NCBI GenBank assembly: GCA_029939535.1 | Contig: JAOZST010000082.1 | Coordinates: forward strand, 1-15,267 | Reading direction: 5' to 3' | Origin: NBML01 sp029939535 | Lineage (GTDB): Bacteria > Desulfobacterota > Desulfobacteria > Desulfobacterales > Desulfobacteraceae | DNA: 15,267 nucleotides | Shown here: positions 12,583 to 15,267 of the stretch, piece after piece | How positions within the stretch are numbered: position 1 is the first letter of the stretch | Layout: every line of letters begins with the position of its first letter | Program-made: the position numbers and the translations under genes | The notes under the pieces: generated by a model | What the model was told of the DNA's origin: nothing | Databases searched by the model: none | Seen by the model: the letters and a program-made list of their open reading frames with translations, nothing else

Positions 12583-15267
12583 TTGGGAAACGATATATTG
12601 CCAATAGAAGAGATGGAAATATTTTCAAATAGTCTTGTTTCAGAAGGTTCTATTTCGGAAAGTCTTATTTCGGAAAGGCTGGGTAATAAAAATTTTGGAG
12701 ACGTAATGGTTGTGGGAGGAGGGGTAAGTGGTATTCAGGCATCTCTTGACCTTGCCACTGCAGGTTTCAAGGTTTACCTGGTTGAGAAGTCACCAAGTAT
12801 TGGCGGTCATATGGCCCAGCTTGATAAGACCTTTCCAACCAATGACTGCTCCATGTGAATTCTCTCTCCTAAACTGGTCGAGGTCGGCCGGCATCCAAAC
12901 ATAGAGGTTTTAACATTCACTGAAGTTGAGCGTTTAGAAGGAGAAAAAGGGGACTTTCAGGTCACCCTGAAAACAAGACCCAGGTATATTATTGAAGAAT
13001 TGTGTACAGGGTGTACCACCTGTGTGGAATATTGTCCCAAGGGATATCCTGATCAATTTAACCAGGGCATATCAGAAAATAAAGCCGTTCATGTATATTT
13101 TTCCCAGGCCATTCCCCTTGTTGCCTATATTGATGACTCCTGCCTTTATCTTGAAGAAGGAAAATGTGATATCTGCAGGGGGGTCTGTCAGACAGGCGCC
13201 ATTGATTTCAGACAAAAGCCCAGAAAAACAGAGATCAATGTAGGTGCAATTGTCTTGTCTTCCGGTATCACGCCTTTTGATCCTTCGGCCAGGGAAGAAT
13301 ACGGCTATACAAAAATGCAGAACGTGATTACCAGTATGGACTATGAACGATTGCTGTCTTCAACCGGTCCCTACGGTGGAGAGGCTCTGCGGATTTCTGA
13401 TAAAAAACGTCCAAAAAAAATTGCCTGGATACAATGTGTGGGGTCCAGGCGGGTGACCGAAGGAGACAACAGCTATTGCTCCGGTGTCTGCTGTACCTAT
13501 ACCCAGAAACAGGTCATACTGACAAAAGATCATTACCACGAAGCCAGCTGCACCATATTTCACAATGATATCCGTTCCTTTGGCAAGGATTTTGAACGAT
13601 ATTATCAGAGAGCAGAACAGCTTGACGGGGTTCAGTTCATTCGAAGTTACGCTTCCGTTGCAGGCGAGGTAAAAGGCAGTAAAAATGTTCTTGTGAGATA
13701 TGCCACCAATACGGAGGGTGTAAAAGAAGAAGAATTTGACATGGTGGTATTGTCTGTGGGGTTGAATCCGCCAAAAGCCTATAAAGAGATATCAAAAAAG
13801 TTCGGTATAGAGCTGAATTCCCACGGGTTTAACAAAACAATTGATTCCAACCCGATTCTGACCAGCCGGCCCGGGATTTTTGTCAGCGGCGCTTTCCAGG
13901 GGCCCACGGATATACCTGAATCGGTATTTACCGCTAGCGGTGCCAGCTCCCTGATCGGGGAAATGCTCGATTACCGGCGTGACAAACTCACCCGGGAACG
14001 GGTCTATCCAGAAGAAAGGGATGTTTCCGGAGAAGAACCGAGAATCGGTGTCTTTGTGTGTCATTGCGGGGCCAATATATCCAGTGTCGTCAACGTACCG
14101 TCCACCGTGGAATATGCCCTGACCCTTCCCAATGTGGTATATGCCAAAGAACAGATATTTTCCTGTGCCACCAACTCTGCCCAGGAAATAACAGATCTGG
14201 CCAGGGAAAAAGGGCTTAACCGGGTGGTGATTGGTGCCTGCTCTCCCAGGACCCTTGAGCCTTTGTTCCGGGATACCCTCAGAGAAGCCGGGCTTAATCA
14301 GTATTACCTTGACATGGCTAATATCAGGGAACATTGTTCCTGGGTACATGCAAAGCAAAAGGACGAAGCCACTGAAAAGGCTCAGGATATCATCCGCATG
14401 TCAGTGGCCAGGGCTGCCTACCTGGAACCATTGAAAGAGTTTGATCTGCCCGTCAACAAGACTGCCCTGGTGGTGGGTGGCGGGATTGCCGGTATGACCT
14501 GCGCCTTGTCCATTGCCAATCAGGGCCATGAGGTTCAATTGCTGGAAAAGGACAAAGACCTGGGTGGAATCGCCCGGAGGCTTCCCACCACCATCGAAGG
14601 CATGGATGTTCAATCGCATCTGAATGACGTGATCAGTCAGGTGTATAAAAATCCATTGATACACGTATCCCATTCAGCCGAAATCCAGAAAGTGGAAGGG
14701 TATCTGGGAAATTTTACCACCACTGTTGAAACCGAAGGCAGGCTCAAAAAGATCAAACACGGTGTGTCTGTAATTGCAACCGGTGCAGAGGAGTATAAAC
14801 CAGTAGAATACCTGTATGGGGAAAACGATCAGGTGTTTACCCACCTTGAAGTGGGTGAAGAAATCGCAAAAGGAAATGAAGCCATTACCAATGCAGAGAG
14901 TCTGGTGATGATTCAATGTGTCGGCTCCAGAAACGAAGAAAGAAATTATTGCAGCAGAATCTGCTGCAGCCATGCAGTCAAAAATGCCCTGAAACTGAAA
15001 AAAATCAACCCTGATATGAGGATTTATATCCTTTTCAGGGACATGAGAACCTATGGATTAAAAGAAGACTATTATCGGGAAGCCTCGGAAAAAGGGGTTC
15101 AATTTATACGGTATGAACCGGAAAATCCGCCCCAGGTTGAAACTGTCAAAGAAGGGGGAAAAGAGATTTTGCGGGTCACTGTGCCGGATTATATACTGGA
15201 TCAGAAACTTGAACTGGATGCAGATATAGTTTCCCTGGCAGCTGCGGTTATCCCTTCGGCATCCACC
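12583..15267 (+). CDS. bamE: Benzoyl-CoA reductase complex subunit BamE, HdrA-like selenoprotein (UGA-Sec at codon 92), partial at right edge
   Basis: 895 codons are in the window and the frame is still open at its end. The start is TTG (12583) after AGGAG (spacing 7). An FAD loop 'VVGGGVSGIQASLDLATAGF' (43-62) leads to 'GGHMAQLDKTFPTNDCSM' and then UGA at 12856-12858, followed directly by 'ILSPKLVEVG'. HdrA proteins usually read NDCS-x-C-ILSPK here, so UGA stands exactly at a conserved Cys. A SECIS-like hairpin follows. Downstream are two 4Fe-4S motifs (C141/144/147/151 and C187/195/198/202). A second HdrA-like half begins with 'VVGGGIAGMTCAL' (about 630) and lacks the NDCSxC motif. The 'IQCVGSR' segments in both halves show internal duplication. 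It probably carries the FADs of the electron-bifurcating HdrA module. Gene callers that stop at TGA would split it into a 91-residue fragment and a second piece. Confidence 0.9.
12856..12891 (+). promoter_or_regulatory. Selenocysteine UGA codon with SECIS-like hairpin in bamE
   Basis: UGA lies at 12856-12858. After 15 nt, CUGGUC (12874-12879) pairs with GGCCGG (12886-12891), including two G-U pairs, around the 6-nt loop GAGGUC. Bacterial SECIS elements sit just 3' of the UGA inside the coding region with a G-U in the apical loop. As I recall it, the Escherichia coli fdhF loop is AGGUCU, so AGGUC is shared. This supports Sec insertion by SelB. Confidence 0.8.

Noticed and set aside
12856..12858. 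TGA as a true stop, making bamE a pseudogene or a 91-residue gene
   Set aside because: The same frame continues without another stop for over 800 codons, matches HdrA on both sides, places UGA at a conserved Cys and has a SECIS-like hairpin after it.
12992..13243. Plus-strand frame with several Cys and Pro residues after the bamE TGA
   Set aside because: It is in a different frame from BamE; the BamE frame has correctly spaced ferredoxin motifs over the same bases.
13792..14358. 188-codon minus-strand frame and other shorter frames after 12990
   Set aside because: All overlap the continuous BamE reading frame and show no family features.
1..15267. CRISPR array, rRNA gene, origin or intact insertion sequence
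   Set aside because: I found no regularly spaced repeats, no rRNA core motifs, no clustered DnaA-box region and no transposase.

Overview
The window reads as chromosomal DNA of a strictly anaerobic, aromatic-degrading deltaproteobacterium, most likely a sulfate reducer of the Desulfobacterales. The evidence is a class II (tungsten-type) benzoyl-CoA reductase cluster, an Rnf-type gene set with a tetraheme cytochrome c, a selenoprotein, and an AT-leaning base composition. The genus cannot be fixed from the sequence alone; a Desulfobacula-like organism would fit.

Left part (about 1-2500, minus strand): rseC-like, a tetraheme cytochrome c and the 5' part of rnfC, which runs off the left edge. 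This is probably the start of an Rnf ion-translocating ferredoxin:NAD oxidoreductase operon. Upstream of it lie a small Gln/Asn-rich protein gene with a strong ribosome binding site and its own promoter. A tRNA-Asn gene follows on the plus strand with a consensus promoter and a terminator hairpin. Middle-left (2690-4440): remains of a trypsin-like protease gene, a gene-poor stretch, and a RarD/EamA permease gene on the minus strand.

Middle (4541-8137, plus strand): a first catabolic operon. A small DUF2080 protein gene is followed by 6-hydroxycyclohex-1-ene-1-carbonyl-CoA dehydrogenase (had), a short-chain dehydrogenase and 6-oxocyclohex-1-ene-1-carbonyl-CoA hydrolase (oah/bamA). The unit is closed by a long perfect inverted repeat with a T-run. 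A Cys-rich DUF3795 gene follows.

Right part (8764-15267, plus strand): bamB, bamC, bamD and the first 895 codons of bamE. These encode the W-pterin ring-reducing subunit, its ferredoxin-like partner, and HdrD/HdrA-like electron-transfer subunits. bamE contains an in-frame UGA at codon 92 in the motif C-S-M-U. A bacterial SECIS-like hairpin follows the UGA, so bamE is read as a selenoprotein gene and not as a broken gene.

The genes form a pathway. BamB-E (with subunits presumably encoded beyond the right edge) reduce benzoyl-CoA to the dienoyl-CoA. Had and Oah take the hydrated product to the ring-opened 3-hydroxypimeloyl-CoA, and the SDR may oxidise that. No dienoyl-CoA hydratase gene is in the window. 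The two operons share near-identical promoter regions (21 of 27 positions) with a conserved dyad between -35 and -10. This suggests one common regulator and is, with the Sec-BamE, the most interesting observation here.
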